This document shows, one piece after another, positions 8,888 through 15,965 of a stretch of 64,000 bases of DNA. A model generated the notes under the pieces. It searched no databases, was not told the DNA's origin, and worked only from the letters and a program-made list of their open reading frames with translations. Position 1 is the first letter of the stretch. Every line of letters begins with the position of its first letter. The stretch is from Emergencia timonensis (GTDB taxonomy: Bacteria; Bacillota; Clostridia; Peptostreptococcales; Anaerovoracaceae), in assembly GCF_900086585.1 (NCBI RefSeq), contig NZ_FLKM01000009.1:2108001-2172000 (forward strand), read 5' to 3'. A program made the position numbers and the translations under genes.

Positions 8888-9879
8888 GTAAATAACCTCG
8901 TTATATCATTCCACGTTGCAAATACCATCAACCCCAGCAGCAGAACCATACCTGCCGCGTGGATTTTCCCTTCTAAGTCGTCGCTGATCATTCTGCCCGT
9001 AATCATTCTGATGAAAACAAAGAGAATACGGCCTCCGTCCAGTGCAGGTATAGGCAAAAGATTGAGGATTGCCAGATTCAAACTCATCAGCGCAATCAGA
9101 TATCCGAAATAGGATATTCCGTAATTGGTCGTTTCACTGACCATGGTCACCATGCCAATCGGGCCAGCGATTTCAGAACTAGGAACTGCTCCCGTTATCA
9201 GCTGTTTGAGCATATCAAACATCATAACCGTCATATTCCAGGTTGCCTTTGCGCCATTTTTGGCAGCAGTAAAGACATTGTGACTGATCTCCGGCGTAAT
9301 ACCAACTATATATCTGCCGTCGTCACCCTTTTGCGGGTTGGCGTTAAGTGTCAGTTCCTCGCCATTTCTATCCACTGTAATCGCCAGTGATTTCTCTGAT
9401 TTTCCAATAGCGGCAGTCAGATCCTGCCAAGAGTTGATCTCTGTATCGTTGACGGCCAGAATCTTATCACCTGTTTCCAGTCCCGCCTCATACGCAGGGC
9501 TGGCATCTTGTACTTTGTCAATAGACGTGGTCGCACTGCCGACGTAACCCATGATGATAGACAGCACTAATATTGCGATAAGCACATTCATTCCAGCGCC
9601 AGCCAGCAAAACGGAAATCTTGGCCCACCAAGGTTTGTTGCAAAAAGCTCTGTCGTCGTCAGAGGCTTCATTCTCCGCTTCCATGGCGCAATAACCTCCG
9701 ATGGGAACCAATCTGATCGCATACAGGGTCTCTCCTTTTTGCCTTTTATAGATTGCCGGTCCCATACCGAAAGCAAACTCATTTACCTTTACACCCACCG
9801 CTTTTGCTACCACAAAGTGGCCCAGCTCGTGTGGAAAAATTAACAGTACAAATAAAATAATTGCATAAACAATTGTCAT
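8884..9879 (-). CDS. rseP: RseP/S2P-type site-2 membrane metalloprotease
   Basis: 331 residues. Zinc motif HELGH at residues 17-21 in the first TM helix, a single PDZ domain (~115-185, DASPAYEAGLETGDKILAVND) and the second catalytic region NLLPIPALDGGRI near 270-283, followed by C-terminal TM helices. Family members cut TM helices of anti-sigma factors and remnant signal peptides within the membrane. It overlaps dxr upstream and ispG downstream by 4 nt each, the usual Firmicutes order. Confidence 0.95.
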   Translation of the reverse strand: MTIVYAIILFVLLIFPHELGHFVVAKAVGVKVNEFAFGMGPAIYKRQKGETLYAIRLVPIGGYCAMEAENEASDDDRAFCNKPWWAKISVLLAGAGMNVLIAILVLSIIMGYVGSATTSIDKVQDASPAYEAGLETGDKILAVNDTEINSWQDLTAAIGKSEKSLAITVDRNGEELTLNANPQKGDDGRYIVGITPEISHNVFTAAKNGAKATWNMTVMMFDMLKQLITGAVPSSEIAGPIGMVTMVSETTNYGISYFGYLIALMSLNLAILNLLPIPALDGGRILFVFIRMITGRMISDDLEGKIHAAGMVLLLGLMVFATWNDITRLFT

Positions 9880-11009
9880 CCCATAACCTCTTTACGTATT
9901 ATTTGATCGATTTCGATAATATCATTTAACCCTAAATTATATGAAGGCGTGTGAAGTTCTAGTATTTTTTCTATGTTCTTTTCAATATCGACAAAGGAAA
10001 TTTTTCCCTTTAAAAATTGATCTACCAAAACCTCGTTGGCCGCATTCATGACTACAGGATAGCTGCCCCCTGCTTCTGACGCCGCATAGGCCAGTTTGAT
10101 ACAGCCGAACACGTCTGTATCCGGTTCCTCAAAGGTCAGATTTGCCCCTTCCTGAAAGAAGTCTAAGCTTCTGCCTTCATAGGGAATCCTCTCTGGATAA
10201 CCTAGGGCGACGCTGATAGGAATTCTCATATCGGGCAATCCCATCTGTGCAATCACAGAGGTGTCCTCAAACTCGACTGCCGAATGAACGATGGACTCAG
10301 GATGGACGAGAACCTGAATATCAGTCAATGGCACATCAAACAGCCATCGAGCTTCAATCACTTCTAATCCTTTGTTCATCATGGTTGCCGAATCTATGGT
10401 AATCTTCCTGCCCATGGTCCATTTCGGATGCTTTAACGCCTGTTCCAACGTCACTTCTTCTAGCTGCTTTCGGTTATATCCTCGAAAAGGTCCGCCGGAA
10501 GCGGTGAGCAAAATTCTTTTAATCCTCTTACCCTGATTTCCCTGCAGACACTGAAAAATTGCGCTGTGTTCACTGTCTACGGGAAGCAGCTTGACGCCAG
10601 ACTTGTGAACCGCATCCATCACCAACTCTCCGCCTGCAACCAAAGTCTCTTTATTAGCCAATGCGATATCCTTGCCGGACCGGATTCCTCGATAGGTCGG
10701 CACCAATCCACGCATTCCCATCAAAGAATTGAGGAGAATTTCACTATCATCCTCTGCAGCAGCAATCAGTCCCGTCTCACCGTACATGACCTCTAACTTT
10801 GGATATCTCTTTGCCAATATCAAAGCATCTGTCTCATCGGCCGTCACAACCAAACGGGGCGAAAATTCTTCTATCTGTTTTGACAATTCTTCGATGTTTT
10901 TCCCGCAGGTCAGTGATGTCACTTTAAATCGATCCCTATTTGCTCTAATCACATCCAACGCCTGGGTACCGATAGAACCTGTACTGCCGAGTATGGCCAC
11001 TTTCTTCAT
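9876..11009 (-). CDS. dxr: 1-deoxy-D-xylulose 5-phosphate reductoisomerase
   Basis: 377 residues from the ATG at 11009, which begins MKKVAILGSTGSIGTQALDV and has an AGGAGA site 10 nt upstream. An ATG at 11045 in the same frame adds 12 residues not expected before the Rossmann strand. NADPH motif GSTGSIG at residues 8-14; substrate and metal region ALANKETLVAGGELV, PVDSEHSAIFQCLQ and TASGGPFRGY. It reduces and isomerises DXP to MEP, the committed step of the non-mevalonate pathway. The 270 nt between this start and the cdsA stop are filled by a hairpin repeat array. Confidence 0.97.
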   Translation of the reverse strand: MKKVAILGSTGSIGTQALDVIRANRDRFKVTSLTCGKNIEELSKQIEEFSPRLVVTADETDALILAKRYPKLEVMYGETGLIAAAEDDSEILLNSLMGMRGLVPTYRGIRSGKDIALANKETLVAGGELVMDAVHKSGVKLLPVDSEHSAIFQCLQGNQGKRIKRILLTASGGPFRGYNRKQLEEVTLEQALKHPKWTMGRKITIDSATMMNKGLEVIEARWLFDVPLTDIQVLVHPESIVHSAVEFEDTSVIAQMGLPDMRIPISVALGYPERIPYEGRSLDFFQEGANLTFEEPDTDVFGCIKLAYAASEAGGSYPVVMNAANEVLVDQFLKGKISFVDIEKNIEKILELHTPSYNLGLNDIIEIDQIIRKEVMG

Positions 11010-11045
11010 AAATCTATTATCTCCTAAATATTTCAATTCACGCAT

Positions 11046-11300
11046 CTTTTTAGAACCGCTGAAAGGTCAGAAACACTGAATCATTATCTACATTATATTA
11101 CCAAAGGATGATGACGATATAATGAACGTCTCCGATCCTCCGACATTGTCGCAAGGTTACGTTCATTGAATCACGATTTTCGTTCTATTTTACAGAAGTA
11201 TAATCGTGATATAACAGTTCCTTCCGATCTTACGACGTTGTCGCAAGGTCGGAACTGTTGAATTGTAATCTCAATTGTATTATAAGAGGATGATTACAAT
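11046..11300. repeat. Tandem two-hairpin repeat array, locus 1 (T1-T2-T1-T2-T1)
   Basis: Five hairpins lie end to end with exact 2-nt spacers: T1a 11080-11118, T2a 11121-11167, T1b 11170-11210, T2b 11213-11259, T1c 11262-11300, preceded by a degenerate T2 right half (about 11050-11079). T2 has 9-bp arms (AATGAACGT/ACGTTCATT; AACAGTTCC/GGAACTGTT), a 29-nt loop of conserved sequence and an inner CGAC/GTCG stem. T1 has 9-nt arms around an A/T-rich 21-23-nt loop (ATCACGATT/AATCGTGAT; ATTGTAATC/GATTACAAT; T1a imperfect). Period is 90-92 nt. Arm sequences differ between copies while pairing is kept. T1c overlaps the cdsA stop, so the repeat encodes the last cdsA residues. Confidence 0.88.
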
Positions 11301-12065
11301 ATAGTAATACACCACTGGGGCGGTAAACAGAACGCTGTCGAAACGGTCCAGGATGCCGCCGTGTCCAGGTATCAGATTGCCATAATCTTTAATCCCCATT
11401 TTCCGTTTATATGCAGATGCAGTCAAATCTCCGCACTGAGAAAGGATTGCGCCGATGAAACCAATCATCACACAGTGTAGCCAAATCATCGGAACGACAA
11501 AATATCCAAATAAACCGCAGCAGATGACGCTGCCGATGGTGCCTCCCACTGCTCCCTCGATGGTCTTTTTGGGGCTCAGATTTGGGCATAACTTGTGTCT
11601 TCCCAGGAAAAAGCCAGTAAAGTATGCAAAAATATCGGTACAGAACGCTGATAAAAGAACTAGCCAGATTAAAATTGAGTATTCCTGTGTCTGATCCACC
11701 AATACCACATGGTAAGAGAAAAACACCACATAGATAATACCTAACATGGTTGCCATACCGTCTTCTAACTTTCTCTCGTTAATCTTAAATATATAGATGG
11801 AGCTGGCCATGATGCTGGCAGCCAGCCACGCCAAGATAAATTCGTGATACTGCGGCCAAAAGCCATTAATCATATAGAGCACGAACATGCTCACATATGC
11901 AATGGGTTCCGAAGGATGAATATCCATCGCTTTAAAGCCATTAAAGAATTCTCTGATGCCGACTAAACCTACAAAGATACACATGGCTGTCAGCCAGTAG
12001 CCACCCAGATAAACTAACACCAGAAGCGGCACCATACACAGTCCTGAAATAATTCTCGTCTTCAT
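11280..12065 (-). CDS. cdsA: Phosphatidate cytidylyltransferase
   Basis: 261 residues, an integral membrane enzyme with about seven hydrophobic segments. It makes CDP-diacylglycerol from phosphatidate and CTP. The family signature appears at the C-terminus: KRKMGIKDYGNLIPGHGGILDRFDS, and the earlier FGRHKL/SPKKTIEGAVGG region (here FFLGRHKLCPNLSPKKTIEG) is intact. It starts 5 nt after uppS ends. Its last codons (YIVIILL then TAA) are written by one arm of hairpin T1c, which suggests the repeat replaced or reshaped the natural 3' end. Confidence 0.96.
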   Translation of the reverse strand: MKTRIISGLCMVPLLVLVYLGGYWLTAMCIFVGLVGIREFFNGFKAMDIHPSEPIAYVSMFVLYMINGFWPQYHEFILAWLAASIMASSIYIFKINERKLEDGMATMLGIIYVVFFSYHVVLVDQTQEYSILIWLVLLSAFCTDIFAYFTGFFLGRHKLCPNLSPKKTIEGAVGGTIGSVICCGLFGYFVVPMIWLHCVMIGFIGAILSQCGDLTASAYKRKMGIKDYGNLIPGHGGILDRFDSVLFTAPVVYYYIVIILL

Positions 12066-12070
12066 ATTAT

Positions 12071-12799
12071 TTACTTCCTTCCCCCAAACCTGCGATCTCT
12101 TTTCTGATATTGTTCAATCAGCTTTTCGTATTCCTGCGGCGTAAAATCCGGCCAGAGAACATCCGTAAATTCAAATTCGCTGTAAGCGCTCTGCCACAAC
12201 ATAAAATTAGACAGACGCTCTTCTCCGCTGGTTCTGATAATCAAATCCGGGTCTGGAATATTACCGTTCTCATCGCCGGTATACAAGTACCTGCTGATAA
12301 TCTCTTCCGTTATCTCAATGTCCTCGGTGAGTCTACCCGTTTCCACGTCTCTTTTAATATTGTTTACAGCTCTGACGATTTCTGCCCTGCTCCCATAATT
12401 GAGCGCTATATTAAACTGGAGTCCTGTATTATTTCGGGTGGTCTCCAGTGATTTTTCAAGTCTATCTACTGCTACCTTAGGAACTACCCTGTAGTCCCCA
12501 AGTATTTTTACTTTCACGTTATTCTGATGCAGTTCCGCTAATTCGCTGTCTACATATTTAACTACGAGCTTAAAAATGCCGCCTACTTCGTCTTGGGATC
12601 TTTTCCAGTTCTCCGTGGAAAAAGCGTAGACAGTCAAGTATTTCACCCCAAGGATATCGGAGGCTTTGACAATCTCCTTCATTGCGAGCATGCCCGCATT
12701 ATGCCCCGCCATCTTCGGCAGGCCTCTCTTTGCTGCCCACCTGCCATTGCCGTCCATGATAATGGCTATGTGGGTCGGAATTCTATTTTTATCTATCAT
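12071..12799 (-). CDS. uppS: Undecaprenyl diphosphate synthase (isoprenyl transferase)
   Basis: 242 residues. Z-type prenyltransferase with the catalytic Asp in IIMDGNGRWA (D16), the FPP site around HNAGM and YAFSTENWKR, and the C-terminal RTSGEERLSNFMLWQSAYSEF. It makes the C55 lipid carrier for peptidoglycan and teichoic acid synthesis. A ribosome site GAGGG lies close upstream of the ATG, but it can be locked in a hairpin (12804-12820). A separate promoter candidate lies at 12877-12904, so uppS and downstream genes may be expressed apart from frr. Confidence 0.97.
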   Translation of the reverse strand: MIDKNRIPTHIAIIMDGNGRWAAKRGLPKMAGHNAGMLAMKEIVKASDILGVKYLTVYAFSTENWKRSQDEVGGIFKLVVKYVDSELAELHQNNVKVKILGDYRVVPKVAVDRLEKSLETTRNNTGLQFNIALNYGSRAEIVRAVNNIKRDVETGRLTEDIEITEEIISRYLYTGDENGNIPDPDLIIRTSGEERLSNFMLWQSAYSEFEFTDVLWPDFTPQEYEKLIEQYQKRDRRFGGRK

Positions 12800-12803
12800 A
12801 TGT

Positions 12804-12844
12804 CCCTCATAACTTGAGGGCTATCTCAAATACTGAGACAGCCC
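12804..12844 (-). promoter_or_regulatory. Candidate translational switch in the uppS leader
   Basis: In the minus-strand RNA hairpin 1 (12834-12844 with 12818-12828, 11-bp stem with one G-U pair) and hairpin 2 (CCCTCA at 12815-12820 with TGAGGG at 12804-12809) share the three C at 12818-12820, so they cannot both form fully. Hairpin 2 buries the GAGGG ribosome site of uppS. The arrangement looks like a translation on/off switch; no ligand or ribosome-stalling peptide is evident. Confidence 0.5.
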
Positions 12845-12876
12845 CTTGATTGTAGTTTGTTCAATTACTAATAGAA

Positions 12877-12904
12877 ATTATACGACAAACTCCTTTTTAA
12901 GCAA
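12877..12904 (-). promoter_or_regulatory. Promoter candidate for uppS-cdsA-dxr
   Basis: Minus strand: TTGCTT (12899-12904), 16-nt spacer, TATAAT (12877-12882). The predicted start near 12870 would give a ~70-nt leader carrying the two competing hairpins upstream of uppS. Confidence 0.55.
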
Positions 12905-12966
12905 AACTTTTGGAGTTCAGAATTCATTCTGCCTCGCCAACCGCCAGCGGCTCTCTGGGCTGAATA

Positions 12967-13521
12967 CTATACTTCTAAAATTTCCTTTTCTTTTGCTGCA
13001 ACGATGTCGTCGATATCCTTTACAGCTTTTTCTACGGTCTTCTGCACTTTGTCTAATTCCTTCTTCAGATCGTCTTCTGTCAGTTCGCCGTCTTTTTCTT
13101 GTTTTTTGAGAGCGTCATTGGCATCTCTTCTGAGATTTCTAACAGCGACTTTTGCTTCTTCGCCCATCTTCTTCGTTGTCTTCGTCAGTTCTTTTCTTCT
13201 CTCTTCTGTCAACTGCGGAATCCCCAATCTGATGCACTTTCCATCATTGGACGGGGTGATACCGATGTCAGCGACGTTAATTGCCTTTTCGATGTCGCCA
13301 ATTGACTTTGGATCAAAAGGTGCTATCATCAAAGTTCTAGGGTCAGGTACGGAAATATTAGAAAGGTTCTTAAGCGGTGTCGGGCTTCCATAATAGTCTA
13401 CCATGACCTTATCTAATAATGCCGGATTTGCTCTTCCTGCTCTGACTGTGTTCAAGTCCTCTTTTAATACGGAAAGACTCTTTGTAATCCTCTCCTCTAA
13501 GCTTTTGTGTGAATGACTCAT
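12967..13521 (-). CDS. frr: Ribosome recycling factor
   Basis: 184 residues, the normal length. It splits post-termination ribosomes together with EF-G. Recognisable segments: HSHKSLEERITKSLSVLKEDL, TVRAGRANPALLDKVMVDYYG (the conserved RAGRAnP-LLD-v-VdYYG block), PLKNLSNISVPDPRTL, and the coiled-coil C-terminus ending KEKEILEV. It lies 11 nt after pyrH with a TCCTCC-complement ribosome site. A 168-nt gap to uppS holds the uppS promoter and leader. Confidence 0.97.
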   Translation of the reverse strand: MSHSHKSLEERITKSLSVLKEDLNTVRAGRANPALLDKVMVDYYGSPTPLKNLSNISVPDPRTLMIAPFDPKSIGDIEKAINVADIGITPSNDGKCIRLGIPQLTEERRKELTKTTKKMGEEAKVAVRNLRRDANDALKKQEKDGELTEDDLKKELDKVQKTVEKAVKDIDDIVAAKEKEILEV

Positions 13522-13532
13522 GTTTTCTCCTC

Positions 13533-14237
13533 CTACTTAATTATCGTACCAATTTTCTCACCATATACAGCTTTCAGCACATTTCCTTCTTCAGAAATGC
13601 CGAAAACATGAATAGCTATGTTGTTATCTTTACATAATGTCGCTGCCGTCAGATCCATCACCTTCAAATCTTTCTCCACCACTTCCATGTGGGTCAGTTC
13701 ATCAAACTTGACCGCATCTGGGTTTGTTTCCGGATCATCGGAATAAACTGCATCGACCTTCTTTGCCAGCAGAATGACATCTGCATCTATTTCTACAGCT
13801 CTTAAGGCTGCAGCTGTATCAGTTGAAAAGAACGGGTTACCTGTTCCTGCCCCAAAGATGACCACATCTTTATGCTCAAGCTGGCTGATCGCCTTTCTTC
13901 TCGCATAAGGTTCTGCAATTTCTCTCATTTCGATGGCAGTTTGGACTTTGGCCTTGATGCCCACTGCTAGAAGAGCATCCTGCAGGGCCAAAGAGTTCAT
14001 TACTGTCGCCAGCATTCCCATGTAGTCTGCCGTAGCTCTGTCCATATCTTTGCTTGTCCTGCCCCGCCAAAAGTTACCACCGCCAACTACGATAGCAACT
14101 TCTACTCCGAGATCGTGGATTTCTTTGACCTGTCTGGCAACCGTTTTCGTCATTTCTTCGTTGATTCCAAATTTACCTTCACCTGCGAGAGCTTCCCCGC
14201 TTATCTTTAGAAGAACGCGTTTATACTTAGGTTCCAT
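13533..14237 (-). CDS. pyrH: UMP kinase
   Basis: 234 residues. Bacterial hexameric UMP kinase of the amino-acid kinase fold: YKRVLLKISGEALAG at the N-terminus, VVGGGNFWRGR, DYMGMLATVMNSLALQDAL, and the C-terminal LMDLTA-like VMDLTAATLCKDN with HVFGISEEGNVLKAVYGEKIGTII. It phosphorylates UMP to UDP. In most Firmicutes pyrH follows tsf directly; here the next upstream neighbour is a hairpin repeat array and an unrelated accessory region, and tsf is 27 kb away. GGAG ribosome site 7 nt before the ATG. Confidence 0.97.
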   Translation of the reverse strand: MEPKYKRVLLKISGEALAGEGKFGINEEMTKTVARQVKEIHDLGVEVAIVVGGGNFWRGRTSKDMDRATADYMGMLATVMNSLALQDALLAVGIKAKVQTAIEMREIAEPYARRKAISQLEHKDVVIFGAGTGNPFFSTDTAAALRAVEIDADVILLAKKVDAVYSDDPETNPDAVKFDELTHMEVVEKDLKVMDLTAATLCKDNNIAIHVFGISEEGNVLKAVYGEKIGTIIK

Positions 14238-14254
14238 TCTATTCTCCTTTATAT

Positions 14255-14490
14255 ATCGTAAAATTGTAGAACAATTATACCATGTGCATTCCTCTGAAAA
14301 TAGAATCGAGGCACATGATTCAATGAACGCTTCCTTACAGCAAAGCTGTAGGATCGTCTGCGTTCATTATACCGTGACAATTCCTTTGAATTTAGAATCG
14401 CATGTCACGATTCAATGGTTCTTACCTTGCGACAACGTCGTAAGATTGTAGAACCATTATACCATAAAACCCATATTGGGTGAAATGGTT
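14255..14490. repeat. Tandem two-hairpin repeat array, locus 2 (reverse orientation)
   Basis: Same element as at 11.1 kb but inverted. Units: partial T2 (arm 14268-14276), T1 14279-14319 (CATGTGC/GCACATG), T2 14322-14368 (AATGAACGC/GCGTTCATT with inner ACAGC/GCTGT), T1 14371-14411 (CGTGACA/TGTCACG), T2 14414-14458 (AATGGTTCT/AGAACCATT with inner CGAC/GTCG), then a degenerate T1 to about 14490. Spacers are again 2 nt and the period ~92 nt. The inner stem of the middle T2 differs at several positions from the others yet pairs perfectly. C-A mismatches on the plus strand become U-G pairs on the minus strand, the direction of pyrH transcription. Confidence 0.88.
14274..14282 (-). promoter_or_regulatory. 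Extended -10 candidate for pyrH inside the repeat array
   Basis: Minus strand TGG-TATAAT, formed at a T1/T2 junction, about 37 nt before the pyrH ATG. Two more GGTATAAT copies occur at the other T1/T2 junctions (ATTATA at 14366-14371 and 14456-14461 on the plus strand). No convincing -35 hexamer is seen, so an extended -10 promoter is the inference. Confidence 0.45.
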
Positions 14491-14754
14491 TTTTCAGAAC
14501 AGAAAGGTTTGTTTTTCTGTTCACAGCAATCAGACTTGAAACCGATCACGCACCCTCTTTTAGACGGAACCCTTTGCCGGAACTTAATATATTTTAGGCC
14601 CTCTTCTGTGTAAAAGACTTGGACATAATCACATGTAAAACTAGGTGTCTACAGCAAAATCAGCAATTTAAATGCCTATCAACGTCGCATTATGGCAAAT
14701 TCCCCTATTTTTTGTAGGTCATTTTGACATAATAAATATAGAAGGAGTGATTTT
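14491..14754. other. Intergenic region upstream of the HTH gene
   Basis: Contains one clear hairpin (GAACAGAAA 14497-14505 with TTTCTGTTC 14514-14522) next to the repeat array. The rest holds no gene or motif I can support. The HTH gene's GAAGGAG ribosome site lies at its right edge. Confidence 0.6.
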
Positions 14755-14997
14755 ATGGATGAGAACAGATTAAAAGAACTTCGTACAAAAAAAGGACTCA
14801 CTCAGCTGCGGGTAGAAACAAAAACTGGCATTGATCAATCGGATTATTCAAAGATGGAGAACGGCATACGCTACCCTACCATGGAACAGGCCATTGCTCT
14901 TTCGAGACTTTACGAAACCAGCATCGACTACATCTATCATCTCACCGATGATCCCAGACCTTATCCGCGGGTGATCAGAGAAGACGAAGACGAATAA
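14755..14997 (+). CDS. Small XRE-family HTH regulator
   Basis: 80 residues. One Cro/C1-type helix-turn-helix: LKELRTKKGLTQLRVETKTGIDQSDYSKMENGIRYPTMEQAIALSRLYETSIDYIYHLTDD, followed by a short acidic tail. A GAAGGAG site precedes the ATG by 7 nt. It is one of few plus-strand genes here and converges on the prepilin gene, sharing a bidirectional terminator. Genes of this size act as stand-alone repressors in many clostridia; the target is unknown. Confidence 0.85.
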   Translation: MDENRLKELRTKKGLTQLRVETKTGIDQSDYSKMENGIRYPTMEQAIALSRLYETSIDYIYHLTDDPRPYPRVIREDEDE

Positions 14998-15045
14998 ACA
15001 GGAGTTATTACGAAAAAAATGTAATAACTCCTGTTTATTTTATTT
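14996..15045. terminator. Bidirectional terminator between the HTH gene and a prepilin gene
   Basis: A perfect 16-bp stem (14996-15011 with 15021-15036) with a 9-nt A-rich loop, followed on the plus strand by ATTTTATTT. It covers the 3' ends of both convergent genes. Confidence 0.85.
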
Positions 15046-15942
15046 GATCTTAATCCAGCCCTGTTTTTTCATAGCCTCTTCCGTACTGACTTTACCGCCT
15101 TTCGCCTCCTTCAAAGCAGTGTTCACAGAAGGCATCCAGCTCGGCGAAATCTTTGAAGCGTTATTGTTGGTATTATTGCTGAAATACCAGTTTCCTTTTA
15201 CATAGCAGACACTGGTTGATTTGTGATACGTCTCTTTATCTCCGCCTTTTTTCATGGTATCGTAATCTGTTTGCGTTACATAATAAGGGATCACAGTCTT
15301 ACCATCCTCAGAATAATACGGAACTACTTTATAGTTCTTACTCTTATACGCTTCAAGAGATTTTTTCAAACTCTCCACATCGCCGCCTTTACCAGAATTC
15401 ATATCCTTTATCTGCTTTGCCAAAGCATCCAAATCCACGCCGTTGAGCAAATCTGCCATATTCACATCCTTTGCGAATTTCAGATACTCATCATCATTAA
15501 AAAATGCTTCGACAATTTTTCGATTACTTGTTAATCCAGTTTTGTCCATCAGGTCTTCAACCGCATCGATGAGATTGTCGATGATCGACTTGGATCCGCC
15601 ATCGCCTCCACTGCCATCACCATCATGGTAACTGCATTTAATTTGAAACCCCTTGTCAAAGCTTCCGGTACAGGTATACTTCCCTTTTGATGGACAAACT
15701 GCCTCATCTGTTTTTATGTATTGATCTAAGACGTCCTGGTTGAGCTGGTCAAGATCTCCGGACATATAGTCAGCAGCCAGATGATGCTTCAGCGAAGTTC
15801 TGTTAGCCTCACAGACTGTCGCCCTTGCCTCCTTCTGTTTGCCAGTAAAAATCACAATCGACACTGCTACTAAAATAGCGATGATGGCGACTACGACCAG
15901 TAATTCTGCCAGGGTAAATCCCTTATTCCTATTGTTTACCAT
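15040..15942 (-). CDS. Type IV prepilin-like protein A
   Basis: 300 residues from the ATG at 15942, which has AGGAAAG 5 nt upstream and gives an 8-residue leader MVNNRNKG before the cleavage point. An ATG at 15969 overlapping the upstream stop is the alternative. The class III signal is KG|FTLAELLVVVAIIAILVAV, with Glu at +5, as required for prepilin peptidase cutting and pilin assembly. The rest is a large C-terminal domain with CPSKGKY...CSYHDGD and a VPYYSEDG...CYVKGNWYFS block. A second copy of this architecture lies at 22574. No pilB, pilC or pilD gene is in the window, so the assembly machine must be elsewhere. It follows the M20 peptidase, trxB and nudC in one direction. Confidence 0.88.
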   Translation of the reverse strand: MVNNRNKGFTLAELLVVVAIIAILVAVSIVIFTGKQKEARATVCEANRTSLKHHLAADYMSGDLDQLNQDVLDQYIKTDEAVCPSKGKYTCTGSFDKGFQIKCSYHDGDGSGGDGGSKSIIDNLIDAVEDLMDKTGLTSNRKIVEAFFNDDEYLKFAKDVNMADLLNGVDLDALAKQIKDMNSGKGGDVESLKKSLEAYKSKNYKVVPYYSEDGKTVIPYYVTQTDYDTMKKGGDKETYHKSTSVCYVKGNWYFSNNTNNNASKISPSWMPSVNTALKEAKGGKVSTEEAMKKQGWIKIK

Positions 15943-15965
15943 AATGACTTTCCTATTTTTTCTGC

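Noticed and set aside
11046..11300. CRISPR-like array
   Set aside because: Units are palindromes with variable arms and conserved loops, spacers are only 2 nt, and no cas genes are present.
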